Positions 6,061-12,671 of a stretch of DNA of 13,283 nt are shown here, one piece after another. The DNA lies in contig JAOPXW010000034.1 of assembly GCA_025964935.1 (NCBI GenBank), forward strand, positions 1 to 13,283, in the 5' to 3' direction. Positions within the stretch are counted from its first letter, which is position 1, and every line of letters begins with the position of its first letter. Position numbers and translations under genes: made by a program. This DNA is from Friedmanniella sp. GTDB lineage: Bacteria > Actinomycetota > Actinomycetes > Propionibacteriales > Propionibacteriaceae. The notes beneath the pieces are model-generated. The model was not told the DNA's origin and did no database searches. It was given only the letters and a program-made list of their open reading frames with translations.

Positions 6061-6073
6061 GATGGGTGCCATC
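6061..6073 (+). promoter_or_regulatory. Inverted repeat in binding-protein gene leader
   Basis: GATGG-GTG-CCATC is a perfect 5+3+5 inverted repeat between the proposed transcription start and the ribosome site. It could be an operator just downstream of the promoter or a short leader hairpin. Confidence 0.35.
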
Positions 6074-6095
6074 TCAACAACGAAGTGAGGCCTGT

Positions 6096-7418
6096 ATGAC
6101 TTTCGTTCGTCCGGCGCGCCGCGTGCTTATCGCTGCCGCATCTCTTAGTGCACTTCTCGTGGCTGCGGCCTGCGGTGGCGGTGGCAGCAGCACTCCTGCG
6201 GCCAGCGGCAGCGGCTCCGCCGCCGGGGCTGACCTGACCAAGCAGGGCCCGATCGAGGTCTGGCAGGGCAAGGACACCTCCGGTAACTTCCCGAAGCTGA
6301 TTGCGCAGTTCAACGCGCAGCACCCTCAGGGCAAGGTCACCTTCCACGAGCTCCCCGACTCCGCCGACCAGCAGCGTCAGCAGATGATCCAGAACACCCA
6401 GATCAAGAACCCCCAGATGGGGGTTCTGAGCGTGGACGTCGTCTGGACCGCTGAGTTCGCCGCCAAGGGCTACGTCGAGGCTCTGCCCGCCGACCAGTTC
6501 CCGACCGACACCTTCCTGAAGGCGACGACGGACAGTGCGACCTACTTCAACAAGCTGTACGCCTACCCGAGCACCTCTGACGGTGGCCTGCTGTACTACC
6601 GCAAGGACCTGCTCGACAAGTACAGCCTGAAGCCCCCGACGACCTTCGACGAGATGAAGGCCGCCTGCCAGAAGATCAAGGCGGGCGAGAACGACTCCAA
6701 GCTGGAGTGCTTCGCCGGTCAGTACAACAAGTACGAGGGCCTGACCGTGAACTTCGCCGAGGCCGTCAACGGCGCCGGCGGCGTGATCGTGGGCGACGAC
6801 GGCAAGCCGAACGTGGCCACGCCCGAGGCGACCAAGGGCCTCCAGACCCTGGCCGACTGGTTCAAGGACGGCACCATCCCCAAGGGTGCGATCACCTGGC
6901 AGGAAGAGCAGGGTCGTCAGGCCTTCCAGAACGGGACGCTGATCTTCCACCGCAACTGGGGTTACGTCTACAACCTGGCCAACAAGACCGACGGGTCCTC
7001 CAAGATCGCCGGCAAGTTCGACGTCGCCCCGCTGCCGGGTATCAGCGGCAGCACGGGTGTCTCGAGCCTGGGTGGCCACAACTACGCGCTGGCCAAGAAC
7101 GCCGAGAACAAGGGCACCGCGATCGACTTCATCAAGTTCATGTCCTCGCCCGAGGTCCAGAAGTCGAACACCCTCGCGACGTCCAACTCGCCGACCATCG
7201 CCTCGCTCTACACCGACCCCGAACTGGTGAAGAAGTTCCCCTTCATGCCGATCCAGCTCAAGTCGATCGAGACCGCCAAGCCCCGCCCCAAGGCGGTGGA
7301 GTACGGTGACGTCACTCTGGCCATCCAGGACGCTGCGTACGGCGCTCTTCAGGGTCAGACCGCTCCGGATGCGGCCTTGCAGTCCCTGCAGACCAAGCTC
7401 CAGTCCCTGATCAAGTAG
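6096..7418 (+). CDS. Carbohydrate ABC transporter substrate-binding lipoprotein
   Basis: The extracytoplasmic receptor of a CUT1-type sugar importer (family 1 solute-binding protein), 440 residues. Residues 1-25 form a lipoprotein signal: basic MTFVRPARR, hydrophobic core, then VAAAC with the lipidated cysteine at residue 26 and a Gly/Ser/Ala-rich linker. The mature part starts IEVWQGKDTSGNFPKLIAQFN and contains DVVWTAEFAAKGYVEALP and GGLLYYRKDLLDKY, typical of maltose/trehalose/alpha-glucoside binding proteins. The exact sugar cannot be read from sequence. The ATG at 6096 has GTGAGG 5 bases upstream and gives a proper signal peptide; the frame extends upstream but has no better start. A long hairpin separates it from the permease genes, which may keep it more abundant. 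Confidence 0.93.
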   Translation: MTFVRPARRVLIAAASLSALLVAAACGGGGSSTPAASGSGSAAGADLTKQGPIEVWQGKDTSGNFPKLIAQFNAQHPQGKVTFHELPDSADQQRQQMIQNTQIKNPQMGVLSVDVVWTAEFAAKGYVEALPADQFPTDTFLKATTDSATYFNKLYAYPSTSDGGLLYYRKDLLDKYSLKPPTTFDEMKAACQKIKAGENDSKLECFAGQYNKYEGLTVNFAEAVNGAGGVIVGDDGKPNVATPEATKGLQTLADWFKDGTIPKGAITWQEEQGRQAFQNGTLIFHRNWGYVYNLANKTDGSSKIAGKFDVAPLPGISGSTGVSSLGGHNYALAKNAENKGTAIDFIKFMSSPEVQKSNTLATSNSPTIASLYTDPELVKKFPFMPIQLKSIETAKPRPKAVEYGDVTLAIQDAAYGALQGQTAPDAALQSLQTKLQSLIK

Positions 7419-7431
7419 CAGGTCGGTCCTC

Positions 7432-7481
7432 TGCACCGGAGTTCCCGGTCCGGCCTCGTGCCGGGCCGGGAACTCAGTGCA
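7432..7481 (+). other. Long intercistronic stem-loop between binding protein and permease
   Basis: Bases 7439-7454 pair completely with 7460-7475 (15 Watson-Crick pairs and one U-G) around the loop CTCGT. After a small internal loop, TGCAC (7432-7436) pairs with GTGCA (7477-7481), making 21 pairs in all. No T tract follows. It starts 13 bases after the stop codon and ends before the GGGAGG ribosome site at 7491-7496. Such stems often protect the upstream binding-protein mRNA or partly attenuate permease expression; that role is inferred here. Confidence 0.85.
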
Positions 7482-7503
7482 TTCCAGAAAGGGAGGTAGC
7501 CGC

Positions 7504-8586
7504 ATGGCAACTGCCACGGCGCAACCACAGAGCATCTCGACCGTGGGGAACGACGGTCACAAGCACAAGAAGAACGCGCTCAGTGACGGGCAGGGCCGGC
7601 TGGCCTGGATCCTGCTCGCCCCCACTCTGATCGTCATCATCGTCGTGGCCGGAATCCCGGTCCTGCTGTCCATCCGGGAGTCGTTCTTCACCGCGAACGC
7701 GGGTGTGGACCCCAACACCGGCATGGTGGCCAGCGGGGAGTCCTTCTCGGGGCTCGGCAACTTCAGCGCCATCTTCTCGGGGATGGACAACGTCGGAGGC
7801 AACTTCGGCACCATGGGCCGGTTCTGGAACGCGTTCCTGAACACCACCGGCTTCACCCTGATCTGCGTCGTCCTGGAGACCATCCTGGGTGTCGCGATGG
7901 CCCTGATCATGTCCAAGGCCTTCCGGGGCCGCGGCATCGTCCGTGCGGGCATCCTCGTCCCGTGGGCCATCCCCACGATCGTCTCGGCGCTGATGTGGAA
8001 GCTCATCTTCGACGAGGCCGGTGTCATGAACCGGATCCTGGGTCAGCAGATCCTCTGGTTGGCCGACTCCGGAGCGGGGTTCCTGGCCGTCATCATCGCC
8101 GACGTTTGGAAGACCGCGCCGTTCATCGGTCTGCTCACCCTCGCCGGCCTGCAGACCATCCCCGGTGAGGTCTACGAGGCGGCCAAGGTCGACGGCGCCT
8201 CGGCGATCCAGCAGTTCGTCCGCATCACCCTCCCCATGGTCAAGCCGACCCTGGTGGTGGCGGTGCTGTTCCGCACGCTCGACACGCTCCGGATGTTCGA
8301 CCTGCCGTACGGCATGATCGGCCCGGGCAAGTACCACGTCGAGACGCTGTCGATCTTCGCCTATCAGGAGGCGACGCAGCAGCGGTACGGACCGGCGGCG
8401 GCGTACGCGATCATCCTCTTCATCTACGTCCTGCTGATCGCCTTCATCTTCGTGAAGCTGCTCGGTGCGGACGTGATCGGGGACGGGGCGCCCAAGAAGA
8501 GCAAGAAGAAGAAGTCCGAGGGGATCGACCCCGACGGTGAGAAGTCGGCCATTGCTGCGATCTCGACCATGGGGGGTGCTCACTGA
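7504..8586 (+). CDS. Sugar ABC transporter permease, MalF type
   Basis: One of two membrane subunits of the CUT1 importer, 360 residues. Probable membrane segments lie at about 33-56, 117-138, 148-169, 193-216, 246-264 and 299-320, giving six helices, with an external loop of about 60 residues after the first. The EAA motif that docks the ATPase is EVYEAAKVDGASA...ITLPMVKPT (residues 222-249). The tail is strongly basic, KKSKKKKSEG at 331-340, which is odd for the family and should be cytoplasmic. The ATG at 7504 follows a strong AAAGGGAGG ribosome site by 7 bases; a GTG at 7477 lies inside the hairpin and is rejected. The TGA overlaps the next ATG by one base. Confidence 0.95.
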   Translation: MATATAQPQSISTVGNDGHKHKKNALSDGQGRLAWILLAPTLIVIIVVAGIPVLLSIRESFFTANAGVDPNTGMVASGESFSGLGNFSAIFSGMDNVGGNFGTMGRFWNAFLNTTGFTLICVVLETILGVAMALIMSKAFRGRGIVRAGILVPWAIPTIVSALMWKLIFDEAGVMNRILGQQILWLADSGAGFLAVIIADVWKTAPFIGLLTLAGLQTIPGEVYEAAKVDGASAIQQFVRITLPMVKPTLVVAVLFRTLDTLRMFDLPYGMIGPGKYHVETLSIFAYQEATQQRYGPAAAYAIILFIYVLLIAFIFVKLLGADVIGDGAPKKSKKKKSEGIDPDGEKSAIAAISTMGGAH

Positions 8587-9515
8587 TGGCAACCACGACG
8601 GCTCCGGCGACCGAGTCTCACCTGTCGCCGGAGGAGGTGCAGCGGCTGGCCAAGCCCCAGCGGAGCTCTAAGGCGGTCATCGGGATGGTGGCGGCCTACG
8701 CCGGCATGGCCCTGATCGTCCTGTACTGCATCATCCCGTTCTACTGGATGATCGTGTCGTCGCTGCGACTGCCCACCATGGGTCGCAGCACGGCGTTCTG
8801 GCCGAGCCCGGCGTCCATCGCCAACTACAAGGGCGTCTTCGCGGGACAGAACAACTTCGGTCGTTCGCTGATCAACTCGCTGATCGTGTCGGGCACCACC
8901 ACCGTCCTGACCCTGCTGTTCGGCATCGTGGCGGCGTACGCGCTGGCTCGACTGCAGTTCAAGGGCAAGTCGGCGGTCCTGTGGGTCATCATGGCCTGCT
9001 CGATGTTCCCGCTGATCATCCTGATCCCGCCGCTGCTGAAGATGTTCTCCTCCACGGAGCCGTTCACCTGGTTCCCGTACTGGATCAACACCTACCAGGC
9101 GGTCATCGTCCCGGGTCTGAGCTTCGGCCTGCCCCTGGCGGTGTGGAACCTGACGGCGTTCTTCAAGCAGCTCCCCGTCGAGCTGGAGCAGGCCGCGATG
9201 GTCGACGGCTGCACCCCGGGTGTCGCGTTCCGGAAGGTCATCCTTCCGCTCGCCGCCCCCGGTGTGTTCACCACCGCCATCATCGTGTTCATCGGGTCGT
9301 GGAACGAGTTCCTCGTCGCGCTGACCTTCCTGCAGGCGGCGGACAAGCAGACGGCCACCGTGGCCATCAGCAAGTTCACCGGCACCACCGGCTTCGACAC
9401 CCCGTACGGCTCGATCATGGCCGCCGGTGTGATCGTGACGGTCCCGCTGCTCATCGCGGTGCTGCTGTTCCAGCGCCGTATCGTCGCCGGCCTCACCGCA
9501 GGTGGCGTGAAGTAG
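8586..9515 (+). CDS. Sugar ABC transporter permease, MalG type
   Basis: The partner permease, 309 residues. Six probable membrane helices lie at about 31-56, 97-120, 131-152, 170-190, 226-250 and 277-296. The EAA motif is ELEQAAMVDGCTP...VILPLAAPG (residues 199-226), followed by IGSWNEFLVALTFL, a stretch characteristic of MalG-like proteins. The start shares one base with the previous stop (TGATG), so the two permeases are translationally coupled and made in equal amounts. Two tandem terminator hairpins follow directly. No ATPase gene follows, so the complex must use an ATPase encoded elsewhere, as in Streptomyces with MsiK. Confidence 0.96.
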   Translation: MATTTAPATESHLSPEEVQRLAKPQRSSKAVIGMVAAYAGMALIVLYCIIPFYWMIVSSLRLPTMGRSTAFWPSPASIANYKGVFAGQNNFGRSLINSLIVSGTTTVLTLLFGIVAAYALARLQFKGKSAVLWVIMACSMFPLIILIPPLLKMFSSTEPFTWFPYWINTYQAVIVPGLSFGLPLAVWNLTAFFKQLPVELEQAAMVDGCTPGVAFRKVILPLAAPGVFTTAIIVFIGSWNEFLVALTFLQAADKQTATVAISKFTGTTGFDTPYGSIMAAGVIVTVPLLIAVLLFQRRIVAGLTAGGVK

Positions 9516-9524
9516 CGGTCTGAG

Positions 9525-9539
9525 ACCCCTCTGGGGGGT
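9525..9539 (+). terminator. First terminator hairpin after ABC operon
   Basis: ACCCC (9525-9529) pairs with GGGGT (9535-9539) around a 5-base loop, followed by TTGTTCT. It begins 10 bases after the stop codon. Confidence 0.5.
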
Positions 9540-9540
9540 T

Positions 9541-9584
9541 GTTCTGGCGTAGTCGCAACGGCGCGGCTACGCCAGAACTGTTTC
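9541..9584 (+). terminator. Second, strong terminator hairpin after ABC operon
   Basis: GTTCTGGCGTAG (9541-9552) pairs perfectly over 12 bases with CTACGCCAGAAC (9567-9578). The loop may contain a further CGC/GCG pairing. TGTTTCT follows. This is the clearest intrinsic terminator in the window. It can also fold on the minus strand. Confidence 0.8.
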
Positions 9585-9644
9585 TGGACCCTGAGCCGTA
9601 CGGAGCCGGTCGTCCTCGTGTCGCAGCGCGTCCGGCCTGCTTCG

Positions 9645-9668
9645 GGAACCTGGGTAGACCCAGGTTTC
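9645..9668. repeat. Palindromic repeat, copy 1
   Basis: GGAACCTGGG (9645-9654) pairs with CCCAGGTTTC (9659-9668) around TAGA. The 24-base element recurs at 9707 with two base differences. It lies in the gap between the convergent sugar operon and the dedA-family gene. Confidence 0.85.
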
Positions 9669-9680
9669 GCCCCCTCTGCA

Positions 9681-9694
9681 CAGGTTGCAAACTG
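9681..9694. repeat. Near-palindrome centred on TTGCAA
   Basis: CAGGTTGCAAACTG is symmetric except for one position pair (G against A). It lies between the two palindromic repeats. The TTGCAA core resembles some LacI/MalR-family operators, but the position downstream of the operon argues against that role. Confidence 0.35.
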
Positions 9695-9706
9695 CGCCAA
9701 GCGGTC

Positions 9707-9730
9707 GGAACCTGGGTAAACCTAGGTTTC
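9707..9730. repeat. Palindromic repeat, copy 2
   Basis: GGAACCTGGG (9707-9716) pairs with CCTAGGTTTC (9721-9730) around TAAA. Compared with copy 1, one change is in the loop. The other (C to T) turns a G-C pair into G-U, so the fold is kept. It ends 6 bases before the stop of the DedA-family gene and may serve as its terminator. Confidence 0.85.
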
Positions 9731-9736
9731 CCACTC

Positions 9737-10354
9737 TCAGCGGGCGGCCGGCTCCTCCGCGGCGACCGGCTCGTCTGAGTCCACCGGCTCGGTGCGCGCG
9801 CGACGCCACTGTACGAAGCGGCGGATCTGCTGGACCAGGGCACCGACCGACACGGCGAAGGCGATCGCGATGACCATGGCCCAGACCGGGTGGGAGGCGA
9901 TCCGCCCGCCGATGGAGCCGAGGGTGGAGTAGATGCCGGCCCAGAGCGCGCAGGCCAGGGTGTCGAAGAGCATGAACCGGCGCACCGAGTAGCGCGACAG
10001 CCCCAGGGCCAGGATGATCGGGGTCCGTCCCCCCGGGATCAGCCGGCCGGTGACGATCGCGTTGAAGGCGTTGCTGGTCAGCCCCTCCTGCGCCTGCGTG
10101 ACCCGCTCCGCGAACTTCCGCCGGGCCAGCCAGGGCCGCAGCCGGTGGGCGAACACCCGGGCCTCGACCAGCATCACGGTGTCACCCAGCACCGAGCAGA
10201 CCCAGGTGATCAGGAAGATCAGCAGCAGGTTCAGCTTGGAGTGGGAGGCGAAGGCGGCCGCCCCGCTCACCATCTCCCCGGTGGGGATGAACGGGATGGC
10301 CGAGCCGATCAGGACCGACACGGCCAGCAGCAGATGGGTTTTGAGCTGACTCAC
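9737..10354 (-). CDS. DedA/VTT-family membrane protein
   Basis: A 205-residue integral membrane protein of the SNARE-associated/DedA family; characterised members move lipid carriers such as undecaprenyl phosphate across the membrane or are needed for envelope integrity. Features seen: an N-terminal hydrophobic hairpin with IPFIPTGEMVSGAAAF (Glu27 in the family's P-x-x-E type motif), a second hydrophobic stretch at about 42-62, the signature VTGRLIPGGRTP with Arg104 and Arg110, and C-terminal membrane helices at about 129-147 and 157-175. The last 25 residues are charged and Glu/Ala-rich. The GTG start at 10354 follows a TAGCGT box by 7 bases with no Shine-Dalgarno, suggesting a leaderless mRNA. 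The specific substrate is unknown. It is unlikely to be co-transcribed with lutC because a hairpin intervenes. Confidence 0.9.
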   Translation of the reverse strand: MSQLKTHLLLAVSVLIGSAIPFIPTGEMVSGAAAFASHSKLNLLLIFLITWVCSVLGDTVMLVEARVFAHRLRPWLARRKFAERVTQAQEGLTSNAFNAIVTGRLIPGGRTPIILALGLSRYSVRRFMLFDTLACALWAGIYSTLGSIGGRIASHPVWAMVIAIAFAVSVGALVQQIRRFVQWRRARTEPVDSDEPVAAEEPAAR

Positions 10355-10361
10355 GGGTCAC

Positions 10362-10367
10362 ACGCTA
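10362..10367 (-). promoter_or_regulatory. Candidate -10 box for leaderless DedA-family gene
   Basis: On the minus strand TAGCGT lies 7 bases (GTGACCC) before the GTG start. No -35 hexamer is recognisable and no ribosome site fits, matching the pattern at murI, rph and bcp. Confidence 0.4.
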
Positions 10368-10392
10368 CGTGGGCACCCCGCCCGCGACGGTG

Positions 10393-10436
10393 ACCGCGCG
10401 CGCGTCGGACCGCCGGACCCAGGGTCGCCGCGCGGT
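10393..10436 (-). terminator. Candidate terminator after lutABC
   Basis: On the minus strand ACCGCGCG just after the lutC stop pairs over 8 bases with CGCGCGGT (plus positions 10429-10436 with 10393-10400). A smaller GACC/GGTC hairpin sits inside the loop. There is no T tract, as is common in high-GC actinobacteria. Confidence 0.4.
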
Positions 10437-10437
10437 G

Positions 10438-11091
10438 CTAGTCCTGCGTGTCGTGGACGACGATCACCTCGAGGGTCCGGGGACCGTGCACGCCCTCGAC
10501 CCGCTCGAGCTCGATGTCGCTGGTGGCGCTGGGACCGCTCACCCAGGTCAGCGGCCGGGTCACGTCCAGCCGGGCCAGGCCCGCCGGGACGTCGTCACAG
10601 ACCGACTCCGGCAGCACGACGCAGAGGTGGTAGTCGGGCACCAGGGTCAGAGCCCGTCGACCCTGGTCGGGCGACGCGTCCAGCACGAGGGTGCCCGTTT
10701 CGGCCATCGCCACGGCGCAGCCGGTGAGGACCCCGTCGGCCCCGTCCAGGTCGTCGACGCCCAGCCGGTGGCCCTCGCCGTCGCGCAGCACGTCGACGGT
10801 CGTCTCGGCGAGCCACGCGGGCGGCAGGCCGTCGGGGACGACCAGCCGGGCGACGCCGCGGGCGGTGAGGGCGGCGGCCACGGCCGCGGGCAGCTGGGTG
10901 CGTTCGACCCGCCGGACCAGCGCCTTGTAGTCCCGCAGCCGGTCCACGAGCACCTCGGCCAGGGCCTCGCCGGTGGCCTCGCCCCCGGTCAGGTAGCCCC
11001 GCTCGATGTCGGCGTAGGCCAGCGGGGGCGGGGGAGCCGCGGTGTGCGCCGCCGCGATTCGGCGCAGGATCTCGTCCCGGGCGGTGCTCAT
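10438..11091 (-). CDS. lutC: Lactate utilization protein C (LUD domain)
   Basis: The third subunit of the LutABC L-lactate oxidation system, 217 residues, a stand-alone LUD (DUF162) domain. The family signature near the C terminus is intact: VSGPSATSDIELERVEGVHGPR followed by LEVIVV. The middle has GCAVAMAETGTLVLD, the conserved AETGT element also present in LutB. It is cytoplasmic and has no cluster-binding cysteine motif. The ATG overlaps the lutB stop (ATGA), so it is the last gene of a tightly coupled operon read leftwards. Its precise chemical role within the complex is not settled in the literature I know. Confidence 0.95.
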   Translation of the reverse strand: MSTARDEILRRIAAAHTAAPPPPLAYADIERGYLTGGEATGEALAEVLVDRLRDYKALVRRVERTQLPAAVAAALTARGVARLVVPDGLPPAWLAETTVDVLRDGEGHRLGVDDLDGADGVLTGCAVAMAETGTLVLDASPDQGRRALTLVPDYHLCVVLPESVCDDVPAGLARLDVTRPLTWVSGPSATSDIELERVEGVHGPRTLEVIVVHDTQD

Positions 11092-12671
11092 GAGCCGGCC
11101 CCCCGGTCCTGTCCGCGGCGGTCGGGCTCGGTTCGGGGCGCGGGCCCGGGCTCACCGCTCGGGCGGGCGGCGGCCACGGGTCGGTGCTCCCCGGCCCACC
11201 AGTCCCGGAAGCTCTGCTGCGGTGGCTGCGGGATGTCGCGGGTGCCGGTCCACTGCTGGGCCACCGGCACCGGGACCGGGCCGATCACCCCGCGTCGCCG
11301 GCCGAGCAGTCGGCCGAGCCGGGCGCTGCGCAGGGCCAGGGTCCACCGCCGGGGGTTGCCCATCACGTACGCGGCCGCCTTCATGGCCAGCGACTCCGGG
11401 CTCGGGACCTTGTGCTCGCGGGCGTGCGCCTCGGTGTGCTCGGCCCGCAGGTGGACCAGGATGGTGGGGATGTCGATCTTGACCGGGCAGGCGTCGTAGC
11501 AGGCCCCGCACAGCGTCGAGGCGTACGGCAGGGAGGCGTTGTCCTCGATCCCGGTGAGCTGCGGGGACAGGATCGCCCCGATGGGGCCGGGGTAGACCGA
11601 GCCGTACGCGTGACCGCCGGCCCGCTCGTAGACGGGGCAGACGTTGAGGCACGCGCTGCACCGGATGCAGTTGAGCGCGTCACGCCCGTGGGCGTCGGAC
11701 AGCACCGCGGTCCGCCCGTTGTCCAGCAGGACCAGGTGGAACGCCTGGGGGCCGTCGCCGGGGGTGACCCCGGTCCACATCGAGGTGTACGGGTTCATCC
11801 GCTCCCCGGTGGAGGAGCGGGGAAGCAGCTGCAGGAACACCTCGAGGTCCTGCGCGCGGGGCACCACCTTCTCGATCCCCATCACCGTGATCAGGGTCTC
11901 CGGCAGGGTCAGGCACATCCGCCCGTTGCCCTCGGACTCGACCACGGCCAGGGTGCCGGTCTCGGCGACCCCGAAGTTGGCCCCGCTGATCGCCACCTTG
12001 GCGGAGAGGAACTTCCGCCGCAGGTGCAGCCGGGCCGCTCCGGCCAGGACCGCCGGGTCGTCGGTCAGGGCCGGGTCGACGTCCCCCATCTCGCTCAGGA
12101 AGATCTGCCGGATCTCCGCCCGGTTCCGGTGGATCGCCGGCACCAGGATGTGCGAGGGCTTGTCGTGCCCGAGCTGCACGATGAGCTCGGCGAGGTCGGT
12201 CTCGTACGCCGCGATCCCGGCCGCCTCGAGCGCCTCGTTGAGCCCGATCTCGGCGGTGGCCATGGACTTGACCTTGACCACCTCGGCGGCGCCGGTGGCC
12301 TGGACCAGGGCGGTGACGATCTGGTTGGCCTCGGTCGCGTCGCGGGCCCAGTGCACCACCCCGCCGCGGGCGGTGACCGCGGCCTCGAGCTGGACCAGAT
12401 AGTCCGGCAGGTGGGCCATGGTGTGCACCTTGAGCTGGCGCCCGGCCTCCCGCAGCTCCTCCCAGTCGGGTCGCTCGGCCACGACCGCGGCCCGCTTGGC
12501 CCGGATGGTGGCGGTGGCGTGCCCGAGGTTGCGCCGCAGCTGGGCGTCGGCCAGGGCGTGCCGGGCGGCCTGGGGGAAGGTCTCCTCGCCCCGGAGGTTG
12601 CCCACCCCGCGGGGGGAGGTCGTCGGCCGGCCGGGCATGCCCAGCAGGACCGGGCCGGTTGTGGGGCTCAC
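11088..12671 (-). CDS. lutB: Lactate utilization iron-sulfur protein B
   Basis: The electron-carrying subunit of LutABC, 527 residues. The N-terminal half (about 85-320) is a LUD domain with VVKVKSMATAEIGLNEALEA and ISGANFGVAETGTLAVVESEGNGR. Next come two [4Fe-4S] motifs: Cys335-x2-Cys338-x2-Cys341-x3-Cys345-Pro, and Cys388-x2-Cys391-x3-Cys395-Pro. The C-terminal domain (about 400-495, ending in FRDWWAGEHRP) is the LutB-specific tail, followed by a Pro/Arg/Gly-rich extension of about 30 residues. The GTG at 12671 overlaps the lutA stop (GTGA) and gives the usual LutB N terminus; the open frame further upstream lies inside lutA and is rejected. Somewhat longer than Bacillus LutB because of its ends. 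Confidence 0.95.
   Translation of the reverse strand: MSPTTGPVLLGMPGRPTTSPRGVGNLRGEETFPQAARHALADAQLRRNLGHATATIRAKRAAVVAERPDWEELREAGRQLKVHTMAHLPDYLVQLEAAVTARGGVVHWARDATEANQIVTALVQATGAAEVVKVKSMATAEIGLNEALEAAGIAAYETDLAELIVQLGHDKPSHILVPAIHRNRAEIRQIFLSEMGDVDPALTDDPAVLAGAARLHLRRKFLSAKVAISGANFGVAETGTLAVVESEGNGRMCLTLPETLITVMGIEKVVPRAQDLEVFLQLLPRSSTGERMNPYTSMWTGVTPGDGPQAFHLVLLDNGRTAVLSDAHGRDALNCIRCSACLNVCPVYERAGGHAYGSVYPGPIGAILSPQLTGIEDNASLPYASTLCGACYDACPVKIDIPTILVHLRAEHTEAHAREHKVPSPESLAMKAAAYVMGNPRRWTLALRSARLGRLLGRRRGVIGPVPVPVAQQWTGTRDIPQPPQQSFRDWWAGEHRPVAAARPSGEPGPAPRTEPDRRGQDRGAGS

Noticed and set aside
7477..7503. Upstream GTG start for the MalF-type permease
   Set aside because: It lies in the right arm of the intercistronic hairpin with no ribosome site; the ATG at 7504 has a strong AAAGGGAGG.
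6036..7535. Long minus-strand open frame opposite the binding-protein gene
   Set aside because: The sense frame encodes a clear lipoprotein with signal peptide, and the antisense peptide has no recognisable motif.
9596..9603. CCGTACGG palindrome
   Set aside because: An 8-base palindrome in GC-rich sequence is expected by chance, and it has no partner or context.
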